Shown: positions 47,879-56,123 of the stretch, piece after piece | Layout of the letters: the number at the start of each line of letters is the position of its first letter | Numbering within the stretch: position 1 is the stretch's first letter | Origin: Ignavibacteria bacterium | GTDB taxonomy: Bacteria > Bacteroidota > Ignavibacteria > Kapaibacteriales > Kapaibacteriaceae | Assembly (NCBI GenBank): GCA_016707005.1 | Contig: JADJIQ010000005.1 | Location: 1-64,000, forward strand | Length of the DNA stretch: 64,000 nt | Direction of reading: 5' to 3' | Notes under the pieces: generated by a model | The model's input: only the letters and a program-made list of their open reading frames with translations | Told to the model about the DNA's origin: nothing | Database searches by the model: none | Position numbers and translations under genes: made by a program

Positions 47879-49244
47879 ACCGAGAACCAAGTAGGAGACC
47901 GAGTGGATTGAAGTCGAACTTCAATTCTCCACGAGACCTTCCTTCATCACGAGGGTTAGACATTGCAAGTCCAAGGCCAAAACCCAGTGCGGCTCCTGCC
48001 CAACTGGTGATCGGCGTTATCTGTGATTCTTCCGTGAGAAGTCCGACCCCAAATCCGATCAGACCTCCTGCAAATGTTCCCAGGACAAGCCCAGTACCAT
48101 CGACTCCTCGATAGTCGAGCCCCTTGACCAGCTGATTACCGATAAAGAGTCCACCTACAGCGCCAACAACGGTCAATCCAGAAGCTACGCGCACATTCAA
48201 ATCGCTCGGTGATACCGCAGTAAGGAACGCAATGGGTAGTGTGATGCCCAACAACGCTGAAACGGCATAGACAGAGGCATCTGTTGGAGTAAAGTGTTGG
48301 TGTTGCCCGAGGGCATTGCCAACGAAGATCCCACCCACTGTTCCGGCTAGAGCCATGCCCGAGGCGAGACGAATTGTAGCGTCTCCCTCAAGGCCTTCCC
48401 CCATGATTGCGAAGGCAAGAAGTCCGCCAGTTGCCATCCCATAAAATTCTGTGGTGTTAATAACACTGGCGTGACCTTCCTGGATATCCGTGTTTGTTCC
48501 AATCACATATCCAGCGATGGACTCACTCACGCCGGTAAGAACAGAGAGACCGAATCCAACTCGTTCACTTACCTCGTCACCACCAACCAATCCCGCAACA
48601 AGCCAACCGTGAATAGCCCCTTGAAACATTCCTCCAAGAGAGAGTGTTACGGCACCTTCTGTAACGGGAGCATTCTTTGTGGCAAGAGCCGGCGCCAAAT
48701 ATCCCAGACCTCCTGTGATGAGGTATACAGCTGCAGCTGTTGCTCCGCTACTCCCTTCATCCGTTAGCCCCAACGCAAACGTTGCAGCTGTTCCATAGTA
48801 GAACAAGGACCATAACGTTGAACCCCACAACAGCGCTGAACGCCCGCTCTGATCGATCTCGAATGAGGATGGAATGTATTCGGGGGTGTCTACGTCTGGT
48901 GGTCGAAGAAAGTCAGCATCAGCATAAAGTTCTAGGTAGGTCCCAACACGTACGCGGATCGCACGCAGCTCCGACGTTGTGATCACCTTCCGTTCACGGA
49001 GCGTTTCTGATCCGTTCTTTCTCAGAATCTCCAGTACAAAAACGGAATCGGACTGACTGAACAACCGCGCTTCAACAAAGCTCTCTGGTCGATCGATCAA
49101 TTGAATCTTTTTGTTCTGCGTATATGTGAGTGTAACGATCTTCCCACTCTCATCGAACGGGATCTGCGTCTCCACCTGAGCGTAGACCACGCCTGTGGAA
49201 AACAGGAGTATTGCGACGAACGAGTATCTGCAGAACATTTTCAT
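47835..49244 (-). CDS. Glycine-rich secreted/envelope protein
   Basis: A 469-residue protein with a signal peptide (MKMFCRYSFVAILLFSTGVVYAQ); start at 49244. Residues to about 140 look beta-rich (VTLTYTQNKKIQLIDRPESFVEARLF). From about 145 to 460 there are ten or more glycine-rich hydrophobic segments (LITGGLGYLAPAL, LAGTVGGIFVGNALG, VVGAVGGLFIGNQLV, GTFAGGLIGFGVGLL) with a near-repeat of about 60-80 residues, resembling membrane hairpins rather than ordinary TM helices. It ends LGSRSTVPVPVGSMTYRF. Function unknown. It lies downstream of the ald terminator. Confidence 0.6.
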   Translation of the reverse strand: MKMFCRYSFVAILLFSTGVVYAQVETQIPFDESGKIVTLTYTQNKKIQLIDRPESFVEARLFSQSDSVFVLEILRKNGSETLRERKVITTSELRAIRVRVGTYLELYADADFLRPPDVDTPEYIPSSFEIDQSGRSALLWGSTLWSLFYYGTAATFALGLTDEGSSGATAAAVYLITGGLGYLAPALATKNAPVTEGAVTLSLGGMFQGAIHGWLVAGLVGGDEVSERVGFGLSVLTGVSESIAGYVIGTNTDIQEGHASVINTTEFYGMATGGLLAFAIMGEGLEGDATIRLASGMALAGTVGGIFVGNALGQHQHFTPTDASVYAVSALLGITLPIAFLTAVSPSDLNVRVASGLTVVGAVGGLFIGNQLVKGLDYRGVDGTGLVLGTFAGGLIGFGVGLLTEESQITPITSWAGAALGFGLGLAMSNPRDEGRSRGELKFDFNPLGLLLGSRSTVPVPVGSMTYRF

Positions 49245-49257
49245 GAATACAACCTGC

Positions 49258-49289
49258 AAAAAAAGACGAAGGCCCCAATAGGGGCCTTC
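49258..49289 (-). terminator. Rho-independent terminator after ald
   Basis: Nine-base stem GAAGGCCCC / GGGGCCTTC with a 4-base loop; on the minus strand it is followed by GTCTTTTTTTG. It lies 30 bases after the alanine dehydrogenase stop. Confidence 0.9.
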
Positions 49290-49319
49290 TACGTTTCTTC
49301 ACTTTTTGATCAACGGGGC

Positions 49320-50432
49320 TTACAGCACTGACTCAACCGGTGTGTATGGCATTCCGAATGCTTCGGCAACAGCCTCGTAGACGATCTTTCCGTCTACAAC
49401 GTTCAGTCCGAGGACCAACTCACTGTTGTTCTTGCAGGCATTCTTCCAACCCTGATTCGCAAGCTGTACAGCATACGGAAGTGTTGCGTTGGTAAGAGCG
49501 ATCGTGGACGTGTACGGAACAGCGCCCGGCATGTTGGCTACGCCGTAGTGCACAACACCGTCAACAACGTATGTTGGGTTTTCGTGTGTTGTTGGCTTGC
49601 AGGTCTCTACACAGCCCCCTTGGTCCACCGACACATCAACGATAACGGAACCTTCCTTCATCGTCTTAAGCATGTCGCGCGTAACGAGGTGCGGAGCCTT
49701 TGCGCCTACTACCAACACAGCACCGATCACGAGGTCGGCATCCTTTACCGCTTCGCGGATGTTGGCCTTGGTTGACATCTGTGTGATGCAGTTCTTTGGC
49801 ATCACATCATCGAGGTAGCGGAGACGGTAGAGATTGTTGTCGAAGATCGTCACGCGTGCACCGAAGCCTGCTGCGATCTTCGCGGCATTCGTACCAACGA
49901 TACCACCACCAAGCACGATCACGTTTGCTGGCTTTGTACCCGGTACACCGCCAAGCAGAACACCACGTCCGCCCATTGGATGCTCAAGGTACTTTGCGCC
50001 TTCTTGCGGAGCCATACGTCCGGCAACTTCCGACATCGGAATGAGCAGCGGCAGCGAACCATCGGCCTTCTGCACCGTCTCATACGTAAGACACACAGCA
50101 CCGCTCTTCACCATTGCTTCGGTGAGTTCGCGTGATGCAGCAAAGTGGAAGTAGGTAAAGAGTGTCTGACCCTTGCGGATGAGACCATACTCTTGAGCGA
50201 TCGGCTCCTTGACCTTCATGATCATGTCGGCCTGGGCATAGACCTCAGCGGCCGTATCAATGATCTTTGCGCCTGCTGCGATGTAATCATCATTTGTGAA
50301 ACCGCTGCCAACACCGCCGTTGGTCTCCACGATCACATCGTGACCATGTTGACGGAGCATCTCAACACCACCTGGTGTAAGGGCAACGCGTTTCTCATTT
50401 GGCTTGATCTCTTTTGGAACGCCGATCAACAT
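49320..50432 (-). CDS. ald: Alanine dehydrogenase
   Basis: Interconverts L-alanine and pyruvate with NAD. The 370-residue protein has MLIGVPKEIKPNEKRVALTP at the start, the lysine region MIMKVKEP, FTYFHFAASRELTEAM, the nucleotide-binding GGGIVGTNAAKIAAGFGARVTIFDNN near residues 174-199, and the catalytic aspartate in VDVSVDQGGCVETCKPTTHENP. Length is normal. It is a single-gene transcript with a TAACTTTG box at 50471-50478 and a strong terminator. Confidence 0.97.
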   Translation of the reverse strand: MLIGVPKEIKPNEKRVALTPGGVEMLRQHGHDVIVETNGGVGSGFTNDDYIAAGAKIIDTAAEVYAQADMIMKVKEPIAQEYGLIRKGQTLFTYFHFAASRELTEAMVKSGAVCLTYETVQKADGSLPLLIPMSEVAGRMAPQEGAKYLEHPMGGRGVLLGGVPGTKPANVIVLGGGIVGTNAAKIAAGFGARVTIFDNNLYRLRYLDDVMPKNCITQMSTKANIREAVKDADLVIGAVLVVGAKAPHLVTRDMLKTMKEGSVIVDVSVDQGGCVETCKPTTHENPTYVVDGVVHYGVANMPGAVPYTSTIALTNATLPYAVQLANQGWKNACKNNSELVLGLNVVDGKIVYEAVAEAFGMPYTPVESVL

Positions 50433-50470
50433 ACTCTCTGTCCTTTTTAGGGTTGGGGTTTTTGGAGATG

Positions 50471-50478
50471 CAAAGTTA
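50471..50478 (-). promoter_or_regulatory. -7 box (TAACTTTG) for ald, next to a tandem repeat
   Basis: Minus-strand TAACTTTG matches TAnnTTTG and lies about 40 bases before the ald start. The -33 region falls inside the GTTAC tandem repeat, with no clear TTG, so repeat length could shift promoter activity. Confidence 0.5.
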
Positions 50479-50479
50479 G

Positions 50480-50567
50480 TCAGTTACCTAGTTACGGAGT
50501 TACTCAGTTACCTAGTTACGGAGTTACTCAGTTACTTAGTTGCTCAGTTACTCAGTTACGGGGTTAC
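50480..50567. repeat. Tandem repeat of CAGTTACCT/AGTTACGG/AGTTACT units
   Basis: About eleven units of 7-9 bases built on AGTTAC run from the ald promoter into the end of the cytochrome b gene, whose TAA stop lies within the array. Two units of the same type occur at 25664-25678 between the transketolase genes. Confidence 0.85.
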
Positions 50568-51489
50568 GTTTTCGAATTGGTAGGAATAACAGCGTGAGGG
50601 TCAGGGCAAGGAGCAGGTAACCGGCCAATTCGGCTCCAAACCACTCCACAAGGGTATGGAAGGGGCGTATCACCCACCAAGGTTCTGCATGGACCTGGCC
50701 GTTGAGGCCGCCTACAACGTCGCGGACGGGCCAGGACTCAAGTGGGATAAAGGCGGTTCCGAGCACCACGGCGATCACTGCGATCGCGGTGATCGCCGCA
50801 CCTTTCATCGCTGAGAAGGGTTTCCAGAGTGTTGTCGTGAGGGCGGCACCTACGAGGATGTGCAACACAAAGGTGCGGGAGAGGAGGGGGTGATTTGGTT
50901 CAACGCCAAAAAGGGTGGCAATGAAGGATCCAAAGGGGGCTTCTTGGAGTTCGTGGCCAACGATGCGACGGGAGATCTCGGCGTATACGTCGTCCGGAAG
51001 GAGCCTGCCGGACCACGCTGCAATGAGAACAAGGATAACGGCGCTCACTGCGCGGATCCACGTGGCTGCATCGGCGCGAAACGCCTTACTCACAGTTAGT
51101 AGCACCAGCCAGAGGATACTCAGCGTGTAGAGCCACGCAGTGTTGTTGTGATGGATGGTGCGAATGAACTCGCCGGCCGGTGCGTTGGCGATGCTGACGG
51201 CCACACTGGCAGCTGCTTGACTTGGCACGGCGTCTCCCCTGCGCGCCGGCACCAGCGTTGGCCGTCCGTCCACACCCAGCGTGTCAACGAAGCTCCCAAC
51301 AATCTCCAACCGTTGCACGGTGGTGATGCTTGCCAGGGTGCCATCAGGCATAGTGGCGGCACTCCGCGATGGCACATACCACATCGAGAGCAATATCCCA
51401 GTGATCACTTGCACAACCACCATGGCGCTCAAGATCAGTCCAAGTCGGGCTGTTGCGGCACTCAATCGGTCCGTCCAGTGCGGGTTCAT
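50548..51489 (-). CDS. Divergent cytochrome b of a bc-type complex
   Basis: A 313-residue membrane protein with about eight hydrophobic segments, overlapping the Rieske gene by 4 bases. Helix B has IRTIHHNNTAW (His113/His114), helix C/cd region AWSGRLLPDDVYAEISRRIVG, helix D RTFVLHILVG (His210), and the ef-loop-like AEPWWVIRPFHTLVEWF. In canonical cytochrome b a second histidine lies 14 residues after each first one; here these positions are Trp127 and Pro224. So ligands for one haem (bL side) are seen but those for bH are not. It has an insertion of about 60 residues before helix B. No cytochrome c1 gene is adjacent. Tail ends in a tandem repeat. Confidence 0.8.
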   Translation of the reverse strand: MNPHWTDRLSAATARLGLILSAMVVVQVITGILLSMWYVPSRSAATMPDGTLASITTVQRLEIVGSFVDTLGVDGRPTLVPARRGDAVPSQAAASVAVSIANAPAGEFIRTIHHNNTAWLYTLSILWLVLLTVSKAFRADAATWIRAVSAVILVLIAAWSGRLLPDDVYAEISRRIVGHELQEAPFGSFIATLFGVEPNHPLLSRTFVLHILVGAALTTTLWKPFSAMKGAAITAIAVIAVVLGTAFIPLESWPVRDVVGGLNGQVHAEPWWVIRPFHTLVEWFGAELAGYLLLALTLTLLFLPIRKRNPVTE

Positions 51490-51932
51490 GCAGAGCCCCT
51501 TGCTGGAATACGAAGGAAGAGCTCGCCATTGCTGATACGTGTTTCAAAACGACGAAGGGGCTGGGTGGGGGGCGCTTTTACAGCCGTGCCGTTGAGGTCG
51601 AACGCACCGCCGTGACAGGCACAGAGGATCCGTTTGATGCCGAGATCCACCTTGAGCGGACATGATGCATGTGTGCATGTGAGATCGAGTGCGGTGATAT
51701 CCGGGCCAACCCGAGAAAGCAACACCGCTGTTCCGTCGATCATGATCTGCTTGTGCTGTCCGTCCGGCAGCACCGAATCGATCGGTCCGAGTGCTACCGT
51801 GTGACCGTGTTCCTGCTCATCCGGCGTAAGGTAGACACGCAAGGAATGCAGTATTGGAAGAGCTCCAAGAGCCGCACCAATAGCAACAAGCCACGTCCGT
51901 CGGTTGGTTCTGCCTAGTTTTGTGGATTCCAT
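51486..51932 (-). CDS. Rieske iron-sulfur protein
   Basis: A 148-residue 2Fe-2S subunit of a quinol-oxidising complex. It has a twin-arginine-like start with RRTWLVAIGAALGALPIL, a single membrane anchor, and the cluster motifs CTHASC (Cys86, His88, Cys91) and CACHGG (Cys104, Cys106, His107). The GGAFDLNG ending of the second motif and the short C-terminal strand are usual. It is the first gene of a two-gene operon with the cytochrome b gene. The 21 bases to the divergent DegT gene must hold both starts. Confidence 0.93.
   Translation of the reverse strand: MESTKLGRTNRRTWLVAIGAALGALPILHSLRVYLTPDEQEHGHTVALGPIDSVLPDGQHKQIMIDGTAVLLSRVGPDITALDLTCTHASCPLKVDLGIKRILCACHGGAFDLNGTAVKAPPTQPLRRFETRISNGELFLRIPARGSA
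51915..51922 (+). promoter_or_regulatory. Candidate -7 box (TAGTTTTG) for the DegT gene
   Basis: TAGTTTTG lies 31 bases before the DegT start, inside the 5' end of the divergent Rieske gene. No matching -33 box at 19-20 bases was seen. Confidence 0.35.
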
Positions 51933-51953
51933 ACCCTTGATCTGAGACCCTCC

Positions 51954-53171
51954 ATGCCCGTTCCGCTTCTTGACCTAAAGATACAGTACCAAGCACTCAA
52001 GCCGGAGATCGATGCCGCGCTTATTCGTGTTGCAGAGTCCCAGATCAGCATCCTCGGACCCGAGGTGGATGCTCTGGAACGCGAACTCGAAGCCTACCTG
52101 GGCGTGAAACACGCCATTGGCGTGTCCAGCGGTACCGATGCGCTGCTCATGGCCATGATGGCCTACGATATCGGTCCGGGTGACGAAGTGATCATGCCCA
52201 CGTTCTCCTTCTTTGCTACGGCAGGATGTGTGTCACGCGTGGGTGCAACGCCAGTGTTCGTGGACGTGGACAACGTAACGTTCAACATCGACGTAGAGCA
52301 GGTTCGAAAGGCCATCACGCCACGCACCAAGGCCATCATTCCGGTACACCTGTTCGGTCAGGCAGCTGATATCGATGCACTCGTTGCCATCGGTCGTGAA
52401 CACAACATCCCGATCATCGAAGACGCAGCCCAGGCCATCGGCACGCAGACAGCAGACGGACGTCGCCTCGGTGGGATAGGTGAGATCGGATGTTTCTCGT
52501 TCTACCCTACCAAGAACCTTGGTGCACTTGGCGATGCCGGACTTGTTACTACCAACGATGACGCTCTGAACATCAAGCTCCGTCAGATCCGCAATCACGG
52601 CATGGAGCCCCGTTATTATCACAAGATCATGGGTGGCAATTTCCGACTCGATGCGATGCAGGGTGCAGCATTAAGGGTGAAACTCCCCCATCTCCCATCG
52701 TGGCATGCCGGCAGACGTCGCAATGCAGCTCTCTACACAAAACTGTTCATTGAGTCCGGTGTTTGCTCAGGCGTTGGTCACACCAAGTTCGACGAGAACA
52801 ACCTCATCCTCCTGCCAGCTTCGGTTCATGAGGGGGCTTCTCCTGACGTTCACATCTTCAACCAGTTCACCATTCGTTCTGCGCATAGAGATGCTTTGCG
52901 GGCACACCTGCAGTCGAAGGGTATTGGCGCAGAGATCTACTACCCGGTCCCCTTCCACCGTCAAGAGTGTTTTGCATCGCTGAATCTTTCCGACGCTGCC
53001 TTCCCTATTTCTAACTGTCTTGCGGCCACGGTGCTTGCCGTACCGATCTATCCTGAGCTAACTGAGGACCAGATCCGCGAGGTAGTGGCAACCATTGTTG
53101 AGTTCGAGCGTACAATGTCCTCTACGCCGGCAGAATGCGCAGATTGCGCTGAATGTGGCACTCACACTTGA
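51954..53171 (+). CDS. DegT/DnrJ/EryC1/StrS-family aminotransferase
   Basis: A 405-residue PLP enzyme of the sugar-aminotransferase family. Signatures: MPVPLLDLKIQYQALKPEIDAAL, GVSSGTDALLMAMMA, VIMPTFSFFATAGCVSRVGATPVFVDVD, PVHLFGQAADIDAL, EDAAQAIG, and the PLP lysine in FSFYPTKNLGALGDAG. Members make amino-sugars for lipopolysaccharide or glycans. Sequence does not give the sugar. The last about 15 residues (TPAECADCAECGTHT) form an unusual cysteine-rich end, not seen in the core family. No sugar-nucleotide cluster surrounds it. Divergent from the Rieske gene. Confidence 0.92.
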   Translation: MPVPLLDLKIQYQALKPEIDAALIRVAESQISILGPEVDALERELEAYLGVKHAIGVSSGTDALLMAMMAYDIGPGDEVIMPTFSFFATAGCVSRVGATPVFVDVDNVTFNIDVEQVRKAITPRTKAIIPVHLFGQAADIDALVAIGREHNIPIIEDAAQAIGTQTADGRRLGGIGEIGCFSFYPTKNLGALGDAGLVTTNDDALNIKLRQIRNHGMEPRYYHKIMGGNFRLDAMQGAALRVKLPHLPSWHAGRRRNAALYTKLFIESGVCSGVGHTKFDENNLILLPASVHEGASPDVHIFNQFTIRSAHRDALRAHLQSKGIGAEIYYPVPFHRQECFASLNLSDAAFPISNCLAATVLAVPIYPELTEDQIREVVATIVEFERTMSSTPAECADCAECGTHT

Positions 53172-53192
53172 TCACTTTTTGTGGAGCTGTTC

Positions 53193-53963
53193 ATGGAACC
53201 CAAACCGAACAACGCACAGCATAACTTTCAAATGCATTTCGGATCCCGACAGAAGTCCGTTGGTGGTCAGGTAGTCATGGGCATCATCTTCGTGATCGTT
53301 GGAGGCGGGCTCCTTCTCGATGCGTTCAACATCCTCGAGTTCTGGCCACTCGTCAGCACCTGGTGGCCGTCGGCGTTGATGATCATCGCTCTTACGAAGC
53401 TTGCAACACGTTCCGGCTCACTTCTGGGCAATGGAATTCTCTTTGCCGTTGGTGCATTGTTGCAGCTTGGACGGTTGGATATCATCGACGGATTCTGGCA
53501 TGCCTTCTGGCCGATCGTCCTCATCCTGATCGGCGTATCGATGCTTGTAAGCAGAAAAAAAAACTCTCAGCCATTCGCAATGAACAACGAGACGTTTGGC
53601 GGGGGTGAAGGCCTTCCGTATGAGCAGGACCGACTGACGACAAGCGCGATCTTTGGTGCAAGTGAAACCCGCGTAACAAGTCGGAACTTTCAAGGGGGCG
53701 AGATAACTGCCGTTTTTGGTGGACTCGAAATCGACCTCCGGAGCGCTGAGATCCAGGGCAATCTTGCCGTCCTCAAAGCCATGTCGGTCTTTGGTGGTAT
53801 CGAACTCAAGGTTCCGCCGCATTGGACCATCCTGGTAAAGGGTACTCCGATCCTTGGCGGCATTGAAGACAAAACAAATCGCTTCCGCGACCCGAACGTT
53901 ATTGGCCCGACGCTTGTTCTTGATGCCACCGTTGTCTTCGGTGGTATTGAGATCGGCACATGA
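53193..53963 (+). CDS. LiaF-like membrane protein
   Basis: A 256-residue protein starting MEPKPNNAQH at 53193. Four hydrophobic segments follow (VVMGIIFVIVGGGLLLDAF, WWPSALMIIALTKLA, LLGNGILFAVGALLQL, FWPIVLILIGVSMLV), then a beta-rich C-terminal part with repeated FGG motifs (ITAVFGGLEIDLRSAEI, MSVFGGIELKVPPHW, TPILGGIEDKTN, ATVVFGGIEIGT). This is the cell-wall-active-antibiotic-response / LiaF type, often an envelope-stress sensor or regulator. Its stop overlaps the photolyase start by 4 bases. Confidence 0.85.
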   Translation: MEPKPNNAQHNFQMHFGSRQKSVGGQVVMGIIFVIVGGGLLLDAFNILEFWPLVSTWWPSALMIIALTKLATRSGSLLGNGILFAVGALLQLGRLDIIDGFWHAFWPIVLILIGVSMLVSRKKNSQPFAMNNETFGGGEGLPYEQDRLTTSAIFGASETRVTSRNFQGGEITAVFGGLEIDLRSAEIQGNLAVLKAMSVFGGIELKVPPHWTILVKGTPILGGIEDKTNRFRDPNVIGPTLVLDATVVFGGIEIGT

Positions 53964-55294
53964 ACATCAAACAAGAACGTATTCGCAACCTCACGCCTTC
54001 GTTGACCGCACCGGTCGGCGAAGGCGCTGTTGTGTATTGGGTCAACCGCGACCGCAGACTTCACGACAACTGGGCACTTCTCTATGCCCAAAAGGTTGCC
54101 CTTGAACGTCGCGTCCCGCTCCATGTGGTCTTCTGCCTCGTCCCCCACTACCTCGGCGCTACAAGCAGAGCATTCGATTTCATGCATGCCGGGTTGGAGG
54201 TGTTGGCACAGGACTGTGCCGACCACAACATCGGATACCACCTGCTCCATGGCGATCCGCCAACCGTGCTCCCACAATGGCTTGATACGCAGAATGCCTC
54301 TCTCCTCGTTACGGACTTTGAGCCCCTTCGCATCAAGATGCAGTGGTTGAATTCTATCATATCGGGATCTCGCATCCCCGTGCATCAGGTTGACGCACAT
54401 AACATCGTTCCGTGTTGGCATGTTTCGCAGAAACAAGAATTTGCCGCCTACACCATCCGACCAAAGATCAACAGGCTGTTGCCGGAATTTTTGGAGGAAT
54501 TTCCACGGGTGGAACGGCATCCGTGGGGCCCCTCGACTCCGCTCGGGGGCACGGCATGCCGTGCCCCTACCACCGATACCAACCGCCGTGCCCATACCCT
54601 CGGCCCCTCGACTCCGCTCGGGGTGACGATCGCGCAATACGTGCATCGCAACGATCCTACAAAAAACGGTCAATCGGGGTTGTCGCCATACCTCCATTTC
54701 GGGTTGATCGCCCCGCAGAGAGTAGCTCTCGACGTAAATGCCCTGCCACGAACGGGTGGCGAGGACGATCCTGTGGCGTCGTTTCTCGAGGAACTGATCA
54801 TTCGAAGAGAGCTTTCGGACAACTTCACGTTCTACAATGACCGGTATGATTCGTTCGAGGGATTTCCGGCGTGGGCTCAACAGTCACTCAACGAACACCG
54901 TAACGACCCACGACAATACATCTACTCCTACGAAGAATGGGAGGGGGCTCGCACCCACGATCCGTTGTGGAATGCGGCTCAGCAAGAAATGCTCGTAACC
55001 GGCAAAATGCACGGCTACATGCGGATGTACTGGGCAAAGAAGCTGCTTGAATGGAGCGCGTCACCGGAGGAGGCATTGGCCATTGGCATTGCGCTCAATG
55101 ACACGTATGAATTGGACGGACGGGACCCCAACGGCTATGCCGGTTTGGCGTGGAGCATCGGCGGAGTGCATGACAGAGCGTGGTTCGATCGTCCCGTCTA
55201 TGGCAAGGTTCGATACATGAATGCGAACGGATGCGCTAAGAAGTTCGACGTGAAGGAGTACATTCGTAGATATGCAAATCCGAAACTTCTCTAG
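53960..55294 (+). CDS. Class II CPD photolyase with palindromic-repeat insertion
   Basis: Repairs UV-made pyrimidine dimers with light and FAD. The 444-residue protein has the class II pattern VVYWVNRDRRLHDNWALLYAQ near residues 24-44, NIVPCWHVSQKQEFAAYTIRPKI, GLSPYLHFGLIAPQRVALDV, YNDRYDSFEGFPAWAQQSLNEH, and the end GYAGLAWSIGGVHDRAWFDRPVYGKVRYMN. Residues about 190-222 instead read GPSTPLGGTACRAPTTDTNRRAHTLGPSTPLG, which is the translation of two palindromic repeats. They replace a stretch where relatives carry about 40 residues of helix before the RNDP motif. The frame stays open. Whether activity survives is unknown. Confidence 0.9.
   Translation: MNIKQERIRNLTPSLTAPVGEGAVVYWVNRDRRLHDNWALLYAQKVALERRVPLHVVFCLVPHYLGATSRAFDFMHAGLEVLAQDCADHNIGYHLLHGDPPTVLPQWLDTQNASLLVTDFEPLRIKMQWLNSIISGSRIPVHQVDAHNIVPCWHVSQKQEFAAYTIRPKINRLLPEFLEEFPRVERHPWGPSTPLGGTACRAPTTDTNRRAHTLGPSTPLGVTIAQYVHRNDPTKNGQSGLSPYLHFGLIAPQRVALDVNALPRTGGEDDPVASFLEELIIRRELSDNFTFYNDRYDSFEGFPAWAQQSLNEHRNDPRQYIYSYEEWEGARTHDPLWNAAQQEMLVTGKMHGYMRMYWAKKLLEWSASPEEALAIGIALNDTYELDGRDPNGYAGLAWSIGGVHDRAWFDRPVYGKVRYMNANGCAKKFDVKEYIRRYANPKLL
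54528..54626. repeat. Pair of palindromic repeats with central 20-base palindrome
   Basis: CCCCTCGACTCCGCTCGGGG occurs at about 54530-54549 and 54605-54624. Between them lies GGCACGGCATGCCGTGCC (about 54548-54566), a perfect palindrome. The group sits within the photolyase frame and is read as protein. Confidence 0.9.
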
Positions 55295-56123
55295 CCTAGC
55301 CCTCTTCGTCGCACTTTTTGCCGTTGCGGCAGCGGCACAACCTGTCAAACACGAGCTCAAACTTGGCCGCGGCGTCAAGGAATACGATCGTTACCTCCTG
55401 AAGACCACGTACGAGAGCGTGACGCAGACAAAGATGTTCATCAGCGACATGCTCCGCGGTGATACCACAGAGAAGATGAGTGTGATCCTCAATGCGCAGT
55501 GCAACGTTGTAAGCGTAACGGTGGATGGTCAGGAAAAGGAGAAGCAGCTTGTGATCCGCGACTTCCGTCGGATCACTCAACGAGACACCGTGGATCTCCT
55601 CCCCACCGGCACAAAGGTCCGCTGTTGGTTCTCTGATTCCGGCAGCGCCTACACCATCAATGACGCTCCTGCACCGGATTCCATCGTCAACATCCTTGTT
55701 GAGGTCGTCAAGGGCGAAGGGGGCTCGCGTACCGGCAATGTGCTCGATGCAAAGAAGCCCGTAGCGGTTGGCGAGAAATGGAAGATGAACATTGCGGCCT
55801 TCCGCAAAGTATTGGGTCCAGACATGAGCAAGCTCATGAAGAAGATCACCGGCGTTGTTACCTTTCGCTCGATCGACTCCACAGGTGCCCAACCAACAGC
55901 AACAGTTGCGGCACGCGAAGCGCCGAAGTTCACGTTGGTCTTCGGGCAGGTACCTTCCAATGCATCACTCGTTGCAGACTTTTCACTTACGGTTCCGTTG
56001 GATACGCGCTTCCCTCCTGTTGGCTTGACAACATCCACCAAACAGCGCATCGTCACAGCCCAGGGTGTTGCGCGCATGGAGCTTGAGATCTCTACGAACC
56101 GAAGCGCATCGTTCCTTCGATGA
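55272..56123 (+). CDS. Secreted protein of unknown function
   Basis: A 283-residue protein with a signal peptide (MQIRNFSSLALFVALFAVAAAAQ). The mature part is beta-rich with no motif I recognise: YDRYLLKTTYESVTQTKMFI, VLNAQCNVVSVTVDGQEKEKQL, PVAVGEKWKMNIAAFRKVLG, GLTTSTKQRIVTAQGVARMELEISTNR. The layout (an extracted-value core with GEKW) recalls lipocalin-like or DUF6263-type periplasmic proteins but this is not firm. It overlaps the photolyase end by 23 bases and the EamA gene start by 4 bases, so all three are likely in one transcript. Confidence 0.6.
   Translation: MQIRNFSSLALFVALFAVAAAAQPVKHELKLGRGVKEYDRYLLKTTYESVTQTKMFISDMLRGDTTEKMSVILNAQCNVVSVTVDGQEKEKQLVIRDFRRITQRDTVDLLPTGTKVRCWFSDSGSAYTINDAPAPDSIVNILVEVVKGEGGSRTGNVLDAKKPVAVGEKWKMNIAAFRKVLGPDMSKLMKKITGVVTFRSIDSTGAQPTATVAAREAPKFTLVFGQVPSNASLVADFSLTVPLDTRFPPVGLTTSTKQRIVTAQGVARMELEISTNRSASFLR

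Noticed and set aside
53690..54880. 396-residue minus-strand frame across the LiaF-like and photolyase genes
   Set aside because: Antisense to two clear genes; its PERSRGA segments are the repeats read on the other strand.
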